From assembly GCA_019925795.1 (NCBI GenBank), contig CM034307.1, positions 17,071,197-17,135,196 on the forward strand: DNA of 64,000 bases, given 5' to 3'. This stretch comes from Dendrobium chrysotoxum. Taxonomy: Eukaryota > Streptophyta > Magnoliopsida > Asparagales > Orchidaceae. Below are positions 21,926 to 33,500 of the stretch, in pieces (the stretch's first letter is position 1; every line of letters starts with the position of its first letter). Under the pieces are notes generated by a model, which saw nothing but the letters and a program-made list of their open reading frames with translations, was not told where the DNA came from and ran no database searches. The translations under genes were made by a program, and so were the position numbers.

Positions 21926-24649
21926 AATCCCCTTATATTTGCTATTAAATAATCAACAAAAAAAAATTCTTTATAAAATAAAAGATCTATGAGACTATGT
22001 AGAGCTAATTGTGGATGACAATTCCTTTATGTATAACCAAGGGACCCACTATTGAAAAGCCTTTATCTCTAAGTATATGAGTGTGTATCCTAATAACTTG
22101 CTTGATGAAACATAAATTATAGGCTCTTTTATTACACACCTTCCCTAATAGAACCAACTCCAAATATTTGAAATTATCTTTTTTCTTCTTTCTTATATTA
22201 TTTAATGGTGTCTGTTAAACACCTTGGGTTATACCACAACCATAGTGGAGGCCAGCTCTTCAGACAATGCCATCACTAGTAATTAGAGATATACTCAACT
22301 TCATATCCTGATATTTAGAGGAAACCCTTCTAGGTCAAAAGAGAGGTTGACACTTTTAGTAGTGGCCTCACCAACTCTAGAAACAAAAGTCTCACAAATT
22401 AGAGTAATCTGAGTAGATTGGATTGTCATCACTATTGTCAGCCCCTTCTCAATATTCATTTTTTTTAGAAGGGGTGGTAACATGCTTAAAGGACCCTTAA
22501 ATAGTCTTCCAACTTTTTCCAAGATCCTTGTACACTGGGGAATCAATAAGTGACTTCCCTACTTTATCGACATTTCTTAGAAAGAGAACTACCCTTATTG
22601 TTTTCTTGGAACTCACTCAACCTAAGTCACCTTATTTAATTTTTTATTCATACTAATAAGGCTAATTAATAAAGTACATGTAGGGTATCCAATATCCTTT
22701 GAATATTTTTAAAATTAAAAAGCATTTAACTATAGAGCTATTATTTATAGAGGTTATAAAGAAGGTGGCATCACTTTAGTCAACATTTTTTATTGAGGAT
22801 ACAATAAATATGGAAACAAATTTTGCATTTACTTTCTTATACATAGTTTGGTAGCTCTATGGTCAAATATAGCTATTCTTCACAAAAGCCTAAAAGGTTG
22901 TTCGTAGGTCATGAAGAAGGAACTCGCCCTTAGTGGGGCCCATAAGAGAACTCACACTACAGTCAAGTGGAGTAACTAGTTTAGAATTCATAGGAGAACA
23001 TGCCAAAATGACCAACATGAGCTATGTAGTTCGGCCCTTTAAGTAAGCTTGTCGAACATATGGTGCAATCAGAGTTTCTTATTGAGAAAATAACCTCATA
23101 TTGACAACATGAGAAGATAGCCACCATGATCATTCACACTCCACTAAAATGGGCAACCTCACTCATATAAATCAAAGTCATCTACAAGAAAGTGATCACT
23201 CATGTATCCCTCTACATGTACTATCACAACAATCTGACATATACCTTCCCTTCTTTTCCATAACTCACATTGCTCTCTCTCTAGAGTGATCCAAGATCTC
23301 CAACCCAAGTCATCATAAACCTCATCCAACGCTCAAATTATAGGCCCCTTCACCCCAGTAGTTGTCTATAGACTTACCAAAGTGTACTCATCCAAGTGTA
23401 CTTTCCCAAACTTGTTCAACAATATTGAACGCTCCCCATAAATATGTTATCAATTGTCTCCTCCTCTAGTCATTCATGAGGTGACACATATCAAGGATAG
23501 TATATACCGAGTGTCATTTAAGTCAAAATATTTTTATTTTTATGAAGCAGTTTCTATAACCCTTGGAACTTTATAAATAAGGGGTGAAAAGGATCCATTT
23601 GGAGCTTTACATCTCTTTTGACATCTATTGACATCTTTTTGTCTGAGTAAGATATTGTGCCCCTGGAGCATTTATCAATTGATTTTCTTTATCAATCTAT
23701 TTTCTCGCTATTCTTACACTTATTCATGATCAGCCCTCATACATTTTACATGTAGAGCCATCATCCATGGAAAATTTTAAGTACTATAACATATGCGAGT
23801 GTAGAAAATTAATTAATATGAGAATATATTAATAAAACCTCAATTATTGTAAACCCCAAATTAATTTACAAAAAAGTTATTAATGACTCCATCTTAACGT
23901 GATATTTTAATCTAAAGTAGAAAATTTATTAATGATTTTTAAACAAAGAGTTATCGATGGAGTTTAATAAAAAAATAAAATACAATCTTACAAGATAATA
24001 TCAAAATTCAACCCAATCATAACCTTTTAAAGTATAAATAAGATAACATAATTGTAAAGAATCATAAATTATATTAATTCAACATTGTAAAAAGTAAATG
24101 TTTATATCCTCGTGTCCACCTAAAGGGAGAATAATTAATATCAAGAGGGAATTGGGAGCCTCCAGTGTGTGGGCTAAATAGTAGATGAATACATAGTGCA
24201 AAGAAAAGATAGAAATTATGAAATTTAATGAAAAAGGAAGAAAAGGCTAATTCACTTGGTACTTAAGAAGAAATTATTACATATGGAGTCCAGACATAGC
24301 TCTACATTCAGACTCCAATGAAATTTTGACACATGGATTTCTAATTTATATATTTTTTCTTGCTACCTGCAGACCTAGTCAAAAAATTCATTTTAAAGAA
24401 TGAAACCCACGAAAGTGCACAAATATTATGATTATGGTGGAATATCACTTTTGATACATGTTGAGGAAAAAAAAAGAGAAACAAGCGAGATGAAGATGGA
24501 AACTTGTTTGGAAGATGTTGCATTCTCTGAGAAGATGAAGGTGGTATGCAAAATGTCTAGGAGGACTTAAAGATATTGAGGCTGCAGCCAACCATGGGAG
24601 ATAAATTAGGCTTATTGTAGGTATATTTTAAACTCCTCCCAAATTTTAC
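21926..24649. other. Unidentified decayed region with an LTR-like promoter remnant
   Basis: No intact gene. A short minus-strand frame (22301-22546) may extend the decayed coding sequence of the neighbouring duplication. Near 23570, CTTTATAAATAAGGGGTGAA followed by pyrimidine-rich sequence resembles a plant LTR promoter, but I find no partner LTR. An old gypsy-type element is one reading. Confidence 0.3.
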
Positions 24650-25470
24650 AGTGTTTCTTGTAAATGCATAGTTTTCTATGGTTTAGGGTGTATTCTTCAA
24701 TTAATTATATATCAAATGATGCGAACAAGCATGCTTTTGTACAACAACTATATGGCATGGTTAATTATGTGTTTTTCCTCTTTTTAAAGCTTTTAGCACT
24801 TATGCACGGTTGTGTATATGGGAATTTTTTTAATGTAATCTTTTAACCTAATACACACTATGTGTTATTGTGTACAAGAATAGATACATTGATCTTAATT
24901 GTTTATGTGTTGTATTTGTTCATTTGAAAGCTTTTTTTACTTGTGCACAACTGTACATTATTGAAATTATGTTAAGAATGTGTATATTTTTCATAATACA
25001 CACTATGTATTGTAATATACCAGCTATGATACAAGGATCTCAATAGTTTTTGTATTGTATTTGATTATTTCAAAGCTCTTTGAGCTTGTACACAGTTGTG
25101 TATAATGGAAATTACTTGAGAAATATGGGTTTCTAACAAAATAAACACTATATATACAATCTTAAGTACAATGATGTTAAAGTTTTATTTTGTTTTTGTG
25201 TTCAATTTAAAGTTTTTTAGCATGTACACAACTATGTTTAAGTGAAATTTTTTGGAAGTGTGGTCCTTTTTATAACACATACTATGCATTACTATGTACA
25301 AGCTTAAAAATGATGATGTATAAAACTTATGTGTTATTTTTCTCTTTATAATATTTTTTTCTCTTTTACAAGGGGTTTGTATAATAATGAGAAGGAAGCA
25401 TACAATATGTACTGCAGTTATATTCATAATGTTGGTTTTAGTGTTTGTAACGAACATCATAGTTAGAGGT
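24650..25470 (+). repeat. Left terminal inverted repeat of MULE-1 (tandem monomers)
   Basis: Several monomers of about 150 bp each contain an ACACTATGTGTTA- or ACACTATGTATT-type word, a GTGTAC motif, a run like TTTGTTCATTTGAAAGCTTT and GCACAACTGTAC. The same monomer in reverse complement forms the right end (44590-44860 and 50072-50600). Short frames in it are not genes. Confidence 0.7.
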
Positions 25471-25726
25471 CAAATTCTAGAAGAACAAGATGTAAGGACT
25501 TTGTCTGTTCAAAATCTAGTTTCAATAAGGTCCTAATTTAAATTCCCAATCAAAATTTCAAAAATCCAAAAGCTGAATGGGGTTTTTAGCTATTAATAGA
25601 ATTACAATGGATGAAGATGAAAATTGAAAGGTAGAAAAATGCATAAGAAGCCATAAATATGAATTGGTTATGCTAGAAGACTAACATTAACTTAGATCAT
25701 ATTAGAATTTAATGATGAGAAAGCAT
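25471..25726 (+). pseudogene. 5' fragment of the MULE-1 transposase gene
   Basis: Decayed sequence between the left inverted repeat and the LINE-C target site. Its last codons read MRKHKFF and resemble the conserved RKH motif of FAR1-related transposases just before the point where LINE-C entered. The target duplication copied the codons for KFFNQ. The DNA-binding N-terminus is not recognisable. Confidence 0.45.
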
Positions 25727-25745
25727 AAGTTCTTTAATCAATGAT
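25727..25745. repeat. Left target-site duplication of LINE-C (19 bp)
   Basis: AAGTTCTTTAATCAATGAT here is identical to 43176-43194. The length fits LINE target-primed integration. It fixes the LINE-C 5' end at 25746. Confidence 0.93.
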
Positions 25746-25801
25746 CAGGAGCTATAAATGGAAACATAGAGGAAGAAGAAGCTGCCCTTACTAGGTGATG
25801 G

Positions 25802-27252
25802 ATGGTAAGGAAGAGTGCCCGCCTTTCCACCCCTCGCTATGGCGAGGGGACTGGTAGTAGGAAAGTTGGTTGGAATGGTAAGTTATGGATGATTTTAGAA
25901 GGTATGGATTCTGAAGATTATGAGCATGTGTTGATGGATGTCGAGGTCTCCTCTGAGGAACCTGAGAAAATTCTTGATGGTGTTTGTGATTTATCCTTTG
26001 GGTCCGAACATTTTATCATAGCTGATTTGGTGTCATGCAAACCCTTCTTGTCTAGTTTCAGTTTGTAACTAGCCTCATCGCCTACTTGTCTTTCCTCGAC
26101 CTCTCCCTTTGCGAGTTCCATCAGGGTAGGGAGATATTAGCTACTTCTATGGGGATAGGCCGGTGCAGCTCAAGTCAAATTGTTACATCGATGGATGATT
26201 TGGTTTTTAGTTTAACTGTGGTTAATTCCTACTAGTTGGATGATTCTGGAGATGTATTTGCTATGGAATGTAGGAACTTCAATGCCACTTTGATTTTTTC
26301 TATTGATTCTATGATGGATGGTAGGTGTGTAAAGCTAATTGATGCTACCCATCTTGGGATTTTTCAATCTGTAAACTGCACATCCTATGTTTGTGTAAAT
26401 GCCTCAACAATTTAGGATAACCAAATTGCACTCTCTAACAGCCCTCCAAGCTTCCTTTTGGTTCTCAACCTGGTCAAGAACCTCCCAATGCGTGGAATAG
26501 GTTGGATGTCTACAAAATTGATGATGTCTCTGAAGAGGCAATTATGTCAAAGGATTGTTGTTCTTTGACTTCAAACATGGAGTATGTTCATTCTAACTTG
26601 GCTAGACTTGAAAGAGGGTTAGTGGGTATGATTTGGATGTAGATTGCCTTTCTTTGTGCTTAAAAATGAATTGAAGCTTAAATGGTCAATTTTTGGAGAG
26701 TTTAAACTCTTCTCTGTCTCTCCGGATGCTTTCATTTGTTATTTTGAATCTATGCAGGCTCACGATGATGTCCTTTTGAGAGTTCTGTTGGTTGTTGGTG
26801 GGTTTATTATGGGTTTGGATCACTAGCCATCTTCCTTTTCTCCCTAATCCTTGGTGGGCCTATCTTCCCTAGTTTGGATTTGATTTCCTTCCTTACCGCT
26901 TTTATATTAAGACAACACCAATCTTGCTCAGATTGCTTCTTTCTTTAGCCAACCGTCATAGATTGATGCTTAAACTAGCTCAGGGTGTAGAACAGATTTT
27001 GCTCGAGTTTATGTGAGGATGGATATTGGTGCCAAGTTCCCTCCTCAAGTTTGGATCTATGGGCTTCATGTCAAGTTCTTTGAAAGAGCTGAATATGAGG
27101 GGATATCTAACCTTTGCTTCCATTGTGGCTTTGTTGGGCACAACTTAAGTCATTTCCCCAATGTTCCTGATGCTTCTAAGAAGCCCTCACAACAACCCCT
27201 AAGCACTATTACTAAGTTGCGTGAAAATTCTTTTTTGAGCAAGGGCAACATC
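25802..27252 (+). pseudogene. LINE-C ORF1, part 1 (DUF4283-like domain and CCHC knuckle)
   Basis: ATG at 25802 opens an 88-codon frame that ends at 26068; decay then splits the gene into several frames. A DUF4283-like segment (FFVLKNELKLKWSIFGEFKL, then GGFIMGLDH) lies at 26644-26826. RTDFARVYVRMDIGAKFPP lies near 27000, then EYEGISNLCFHCGFVGHN and a zinc knuckle (about 27113-27160) whose last cysteine is replaced by phenylalanine. These are hallmarks of plant LINE ORF1 proteins. Sire-D inserted within the frame at 27252. The continuation is at 42563. Confidence 0.8.
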
Positions 27253-29083
27253 TGAAAGTCAGAGATTCGCCAGGGGGGGGGTGAATTAGTATTTTTAAAA
27301 TTTAAACCTAAACAGGAGTTCTAATTTTTTGTGTTTTTAAAATAACAATTTAATAAATAGAATGCGGAAGCTATGAGTTCGTTCACAACAACGATATTGG
27401 TGACACAATTGAAAATTTCACAATATAAGATCAAAATAAAACTTTTCACCAAATAATTAAAAGCAGTAAATAAAATACGTGAAACATAAAGCGTGGTAAA
27501 AATGGAAAAAGCACACCAGAGATTTTTATAGTGCTTCGGTCACTTGACCTATGTCCACTTCCCGGAGTCCTCCACTCCGAGATTTGCACTACTAAAAGTT
27601 GACTCTCCTTTTGCTCCCACAGCAAGGAAGAGAAGCCTTTACAAGACTCACTTTCACCTTTCCCAGTGTGGCGGAATACTAAACGCTATGTCACCCTCCT
27701 GGTGACGGCAGCGGACCTTCTCCTTTTTCTCCCTCCTATAAATGACAAAGTACCATGACGATGTTGATCTTGAAGCCTCTCTTCCCTAGAGAACTTTCCC
27801 AAGACTCCCCAAAGCCACAAGAGGAGTAAAGCATGCAGGTAGCTTGGAGCCACCGTGTGATCCCCTCACACTCCTTCTCCCTCATACTCAAGCTCACCTT
27901 CACCTTCCTCTCACAAGCCCTGGATCTCTCCAAAGAAAACTTCTCCCTCAAGAGTTCCTTCCTCTCTCAATGCATCTCACAGCAAGAAGACAGACCAACT
28001 ACTCTCAATTAAAAAATTAAAATTCTTTTTAAATTAGGCTTCAGAAAACCCTAAAAATTTTAACTTTTTTATTTCTATTTGTATAGTACGATATTAAATC
28101 CTACAGTACGATCAGTTCAAATACAGCTTTGTCCAGTACGAGCACAGATGAACAGTTCTCAAATTCTAAAACTATCATACTGTACGATACGTATATCATA
28201 CAGGACGATCATGTAATTTTCAACTGTTCGTATAGGATGATCTGTGGGACGATCTATGGGATGACCAAATTCGTCTCTGACTATCATCCAACACTTCACT
28301 AATCTTACAGTATGATCAATTCATTTCAGGTTATCGTCCAGAACGATATGAATATCGTCCAGGACGTATAGAACAAAAAACCTTAGTTTTTTCTGGTACA
28401 ATCAAAGGGACGAATGAAATTGTCTCTGACCATCGTACGGTACGATATAGTATCGTACAATACGATCTACTTTAATTATGAAACCAAAGTTTATTTCCTA
28501 ATTACAGGAGATAATTTTGGTAAGTATTCAATTATTCATACAGTACAATCTGGATCGTACAGTATGAATAGTTCAAAAAATAAGATTATAAACTTACCAA
28601 ACTTATTCTGGCGGCTAGGGTTTTTTAATTGAACCTCATCGTACAGTACGAATCCCATCGTACAGTACGATTAGGTTACAAAACTAATCGTCTAGAAAAT
28701 AGCCGTTAGCCTGAGTACTAATGATCAATCGTACAGTACGATTAAAAATCGTATAGTACGATTTAATTTTAAAAAAAAATTAAACATGAAAACAAATCTC
28801 CCCCTGTGTGTGTGCATGGTTGCTCCTTTCACATACATGCTTTTGTGGCAGACTCAAGAAAGTAAAAATAAAGAAATTAAAAATTACAAGATTTTCAACA
28901 TCCTATTTTACCCAGTTTGAGTCTCTAGAAACCTTGAGCAGTGTGTATCTGACCTGAAATATTAGTGCTCATAGACAAGGATAAACATTTGTAATCTTAA
29001 AGAAGTCCATATAAGTTCGGTAAGTATTAGTTGTCACCATCAAAATTAAGTTCTCGGGATCCTGGATTTCAATAATCTCTCCC
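27253..29083 (-). repeat. 3' LTR of Sire-D
   Basis: 1831 bp, read on the minus strand. It starts next to the polypurine tract with TATTGAAATCC (TA instead of TG), then a palindrome array with ATCGTACNGTACGAT-type dyads (about 28085-28765), the shared promoter block, a TATA box (27532-27540) and a U5 tail with AATTCACCCCCCCC (about 27265-27290). A 71-codon frame (27736-27951) recurs in two other copies of this LTR. Confidence 0.88.
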
Positions 29084-29526
29084 TTTTTGATGGTGTCAAA
29101 TAATATTTTCTAATGGCCAGAATTGTTATGTCTTCCTTAGCTCACCCTCAGAAGGATAATTTATTTTTATGATAGGAGGAGAAAAAGATTTTTTATTTAT
29201 TTATAACAAGAGAGTAAACATAACAAGAGAAAGAGTAACATATAAACAGATGAGTAAACATAAATAACTGATATCATTAATAGTAAAGATAGAACAAGAC
29301 AGAAACCTCTCCCCCTTTTGACAACACCAAAAAGGGAAGAATAAAAAGTAACTATAAAGATAAGAAACTAGAAAAGAAAAATACAACACAAGCAACTAAA
29401 ATATTCAAAATTTGGGATCCTGATCCGGAGGTGGTGGTGGAGGTCATGGAACCAGTTGAAAGTACTGATGGAGGGATGTAAACTGGTGATCGATTTGAGT
29501 GAAGCTCTCCCCAAACCATTTCATAT
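29084..29526 (-). other. Internal remnant of Sire-D (polypurine tracts, ORF3 tail)
   Basis: On the minus strand it holds the LTR-adjacent tract AAAAAGGGAGAGAT (about 29086-29099), a second tract CAAAAGGGGGAGAGG (about 29308-29322), and codons for PPPPPPDQDPKF (about 29402-29440) matching the end of Sire-B ORF3. A deletion then joins directly to the second LTR at 29527. Confidence 0.75.
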
Positions 29527-30985
29527 CACTTTCAAACAATTAATAGCAGTAAATAAAATACGTGAAATATAAAGCACGGTAAAAATGGAAAAAGCACACC
29601 AGAGATTTTTATAGTGGTTCGGTCACTTAACCTACGTCCACTCCCCGGAGTCCTCCGCTCTAGAATTTGCACTACTAAAAGTTGACTCTCCTTTTGCTCC
29701 CACAGCAAGGCGGAGAAGACTTTACAAGACTCACGCTCACCTTCCCCGGTGTGGCGGAATACCAAACGCTATGTCACCCTCCTGGTGACGGCATGGACCT
29801 TCTCCTTTTTCTCCCTCCTGGAGACGGCAGAGTACCTTGATGATGTTGATCTTGAAGCCTTTCTTCCCTAGAGAACTTTCCCAAGACTCTCCAAAGCCAC
29901 AAGAGGAGCAAAGCATGCAGCTATCTTGGAGCCACCGTGTGATCCCCTCACACTCCTTCTCCCTCACGCTCAAGCTCACCTTCACCTTCCTCTCACAAGC
30001 CCTGGATCTCTCCAAAGAAAACTTCTCCCTCAAGAGTTGCTTCGTCTCTCAATGCCTATCACAGTAAGAAGATAGACCAACTACTCTTCATTGAAAAATT
30101 AAAGTTCTTTTTAAATCAGGCTTCAGAAAACCCTAAAAATTTCAACTTTTTCATTTCTGTTCATAAGTACGATATTAAATCGTATAGTATGATCAGTTCA
30201 AATACAGCTTCATCCAGTACGAGCATAGATGAACAGTTCTCAAATTCTATAAATACCATATTGTACGATACATATATCATACAGGATGATCATGTAGTTT
30301 TCAACTATTCGTACAGGACGATCTGTGGGACAATCTCTAGGACGAGCAAATTCATCTCTAACTATCATCTAGCACTGCACTAATCATACAGTACGATTAG
30401 TTCATTTCAGGCTATCGTCCAGTACGATATGAATATCATCCAGGACGAATAGAACAAAAAACTTTGGTTTTGTCTGGTACGATCAAAGTGACAAATAAAA
30501 TCATCTCTGACCATCGTTTGGTATGATATAGTATCGTATGGTATGATATAGTATCGTACAATACGATCTACTTTAATTAAGAAACCAAAGTTTATTTCCT
30601 GATTATGGGAGATAATTTTCATAAGTATTCAATTATTCATACTGTATGATCTGGATCGTACAGTACAAATAGTTCAAAAAATCAAGATTATAAACTTACC
30701 AAACTTATTCTGGTGGCTAGGGTTTTTCAATTGAACCTCATCGTACAGTTCGATTCCCATCGTACAGTACAATTAGGTTACAGAACTAATCGTCTAGAAA
30801 ATAGCCGTTAGCCTGAGTATTAATGATAAATCGTATAGTACGGTTAAAAATCATATAGTATAATTTAATTTTAAAAAAATATTAACATGAAAACAAATCT
30901 CCCCCTGTGTGTGTGCATGGTTGCTCCTTTCACATACATGCTTTTGTGGCAGACTCAAGAAAATAAAAATAAAGAAATTAAAAAT
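29527..30985 (-). repeat. 5' LTR of Sire-D, main part (U5 end missing)
   Basis: It aligns with 27455-28895 of the other LTR, including the TATA box (about 29605-29613) and the palindrome array (30175-30860). The 200 bp nearest the primer site are deleted. It is interrupted at AAAAT (30981-30985) by Sire-B and continues at 42363. Confidence 0.88.
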
Positions 30986-31389
30986 TGATAGTGCAAACAG
31001 GTTGTTAGACCTATTGCTCAATGTCCCTTAGGCTAACCAAGAGGGGGGTGAATTGGTTCCTTTTTGATATTACTCTTGATAATTTGAAAAATTTAAAAGC
31101 TAATCGTACAGTACGATATACCTTCGTACAGTACGAACAGAGATAATTTTTGCTCTTTCTTTTGAAACAGAAATTCAACCACAACGAGAATAAACTGCAG
31201 AAAATAGAAATACAGAAAAATAAATAGAGAACAGAAAATACTAGAATTTATAGTGGTTCGGTCAAACTCGACCTACATCCACTCCCTAGAGATCCCTTCT
31301 CTAGGTATTGCACTAAAACCAAGTGTCTCTCCTTTTTCCCCCACAGCAAGGCAGAGAAGCCTTTACAAATTCTCTTCCACCAACCCCGG

Positions 31390-31630
31390 TGTGGCAGAGT
31401 ACCATCGTCCTTTTCACCCTCCAAGTGCGGCAGAGAACCGTCATCCTTTTCACCCTCCAAGTGCGGCAGAGAACCGTCGTCCTTTTCACCCTCCAAGTGC
31501 GGCAGAGAACCGTCATCCTTTTCACCCTCCAAGTGTGGCAGAGAACCGTCGTCCTTTTCACCCTCCAAGTGCAGCAGAGAACCGTCATCCTTTTCACTCT
31601 CCAAGTGCGGCAGAGAACCGGAATCCTTTC
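31390..31630 (-). repeat. 36-bp tandem array, 3' LTR of Sire-B
   Basis: About seven units of 36 bp, whose sense strand includes GGTTCTCTGCCGCACTTGG and GGTGAAAAGGA. Because 36 is a multiple of 3, one frame reads a 12-residue repeat (GEKDDGSLPHLE) six times. Units alternate between two variants at one CpG-like position. It lies just upstream of the TATA box. Confidence 0.9.
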
Positions 31631-32019
31631 AAACAATAATCTTACAAAAGTCTCCAAGGAACTGGGAAGATGCTTGAAGAACAAGTAAAAGACATCCTCT
31701 CAATTGGATAACCTTGTGAATCTCCTCACAATTTTCTCTTGAAAGATCTCTCAAAACTCACTCTCAAACACTCTCCCAATCACTCTCCTCTCACTTCCCA
31801 AAAGAATTTTCGCAGAAGGATCTCTATTCAAAATAGTTTTGAGTCATTTTTATACTAAGGACAGGAAAAACCGTCCAAAAACCGAATTTTCAAGTTAAGT
31901 CCGTGCCGATCGTCCCGTACGATCCTACATCGTACTGTACGAATAGTTTAAAAGATTGAACAATTCGTCCTGTATGACTCATCAGACGAACACAACAGAG
32001 CCGTTCGTACACATAGTTC

Positions 32020-32250
32020 ATCCCGTACGAACGCTTGGACGAATCGAACAGTGAGCATCATCCCAACGCTTCATCCCGTACAAACGCTTGGATGAATCGA
32101 ACAGTGAGCATCGTCCCAACGCTTCGTCCCGTACGAACACTTGGACGAATGGAACAGTGAGCATTGTCTGAACACTTCGTCCCGTACGAACGCTTGGACG
32201 AATCGATCAGTGAGCATCATCCGATTCATTCGTCCCGTACGAACCTCTGG
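32020..32250 (-). repeat. 53-bp tandem array, 3' LTR of Sire-B
   Basis: About four to five units, each with CGTCCCGTACGAACGCTTGG and GAACAGTGAGCATC (plus-strand words). Each unit carries one CGTCCCGTACGAA dyad. It appears to be a local expansion of the palindrome array. The other LTR has the matching array at 41645-41885. Confidence 0.85.
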
Positions 32251-32730
32251 ACGAACCCAATTTTGAGCTATTCGTATAGAAAAACTCATGTACGAATGTT
32301 ATTCGTACTGTACGAACATGCCTTAGAAATATTTTTTTGTCTTATGGGTTCTCCCTGGAGGACATATTGTTCATGTCGTACTCTACGAAATCAATTCGTA
32401 CTGTACGATCCGTTTAAAAACATTTAAACTTTTTACTCCCCCATTGTGTGTGTGTGCACAGTTATCCAACATACAATCACTCTCTCAGACTAAAGAAAAA
32501 GAAGAAAAGAAAATTATAGACTTCATTTAGAGTGAACAAGTGAACTTGAAGTCTTCAACAGTCTTGAGTGTGAATTTCCTGAAAAATACTTTAGTACACA
32601 CAGACAAACAAAAACTCAAAGATATATGTTAGAAGATAAATTAGACAAACAGTAAACTTTTGTAATCATCAAAAACATAAACTGGAATTAGAATTCTCAT
32701 GAACAAAATAATTCACTCCAATCAAAAATA

Positions 32731-32750
32731 ATCTCCCCCTTTTTGATGAT
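32731..32750 (-). promoter_or_regulatory. Polypurine tract next to the 3' LTR, Sire-B
   Basis: The minus strand reads ATCATCAAAAAGGGGGAGAT and runs into the LTR. It would prime plus-strand DNA synthesis. Confidence 0.9.
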
Positions 32751-33040
32751 GACAAAACAACTATTATTTGATGATATACAAAAAAAAAGATCTTCTAACA
32801 TTCACTCAATGTATCCCCTTTAAATAAAAGATCTACACTCCCCCAAAATAACCTAAATCCCTAAAACTGACTTATCCTATCTTAAGCTCCCCTTAAAGAC
32901 AAATCAAGATATTTGAGGATAGATAAGAGAAGGGAAGTAAAGAGTGTAGAGCAACAAAAATAAAGCAAGCACATACAAGCACATACAAAAACATACATAC
33001 AAAGCACATACAATCATACGAACATAAGTCAAACAAATAA

Positions 33041-33070
33041 TAAAACTCTCCCCCTTTTGCCAACAGCAAA
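33041..33070 (-). promoter_or_regulatory. Accessory polypurine tract, Sire-B
   Basis: The minus strand reads GGCAAAAGGGGGAGAG about 300 bases upstream of the primary tract, matching the second tracts of Sire-A and Sire-D. Confidence 0.75.
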
Positions 33071-33339
33071 AAGAGCACTAGAATATAGCTGAAAATGGAA
33101 TTATGTTAAATGAAGTTGAATTACAAGATGAAATGAGATGCAAAAAACTAAAGACTCAAAAATGTTAGATTTCAAAGTATGTTAAGGACAAGAAAAGTCG
33201 ATCTATAGTAGTAATGTATTAGACATGTTTAGCAGTCTCAATTTTTGTATAGAAGGAGAGATAACATTATCAAAAATTCTAGGTCTAAAGTGACAATTAT
33301 TGATTAGTGAAAAAGAGACGAAAAAAAAACTAAAGGAAA

Positions 33340-33500
33340 GAATATGTGGCGACTTTACGCATCTTTTGATTTGAGGACACACTTTGTGTGTCTGTTGACA
33401 GTTGGCGACATTACGCATCTTTTGATTTGATGACACACTTTGTGTGTCTTTTTACATTTGGCGACATTGCGCATCTTTTCTTATATGGCACATTTTGTGC
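33340..33500 (-). repeat. Palindromic GATGCG / CACACAAAGTGTG module, Sire-B
   Basis: Three copies of TTACGCATCTTTT or TTGCGCATCTTTT alternate with GACACACTTTGTGTGTC or GGCACATTTTGTGCACC, each preceded by GGCGAC or a similar word. It is the counterpart of 4570-4735 in Sire-A, here between the polypurine tracts and ORF3. Confidence 0.75.

Larger units (their letters stand above)
30986..32730 (-). repeat. 3' LTR of Sire-B
   Basis: 1745 bp, pairing with 40615-42362. On the minus strand its start beside the polypurine tract is TATTTTTGATTGG, whereas the other LTR starts TGTTTTTGATTGG. It contains dyads (31905-31950, 32270-32410), a 53-bp array, a 36-bp array, the promoter block with TATA (31244-31252) and a U5 tail with AATTCACCCCCCTCTTGG (about 31030-31055). 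Confidence 0.95.

Noticed and set aside
31248..31688. Several overlapping frames of 118-128 codons on both strands in the Sire-B LTR (also 40877-41340)
   Set aside because: The 36-bp tandem unit keeps several frames open at once; this is a by-product of the repeat, not evidence of genes.
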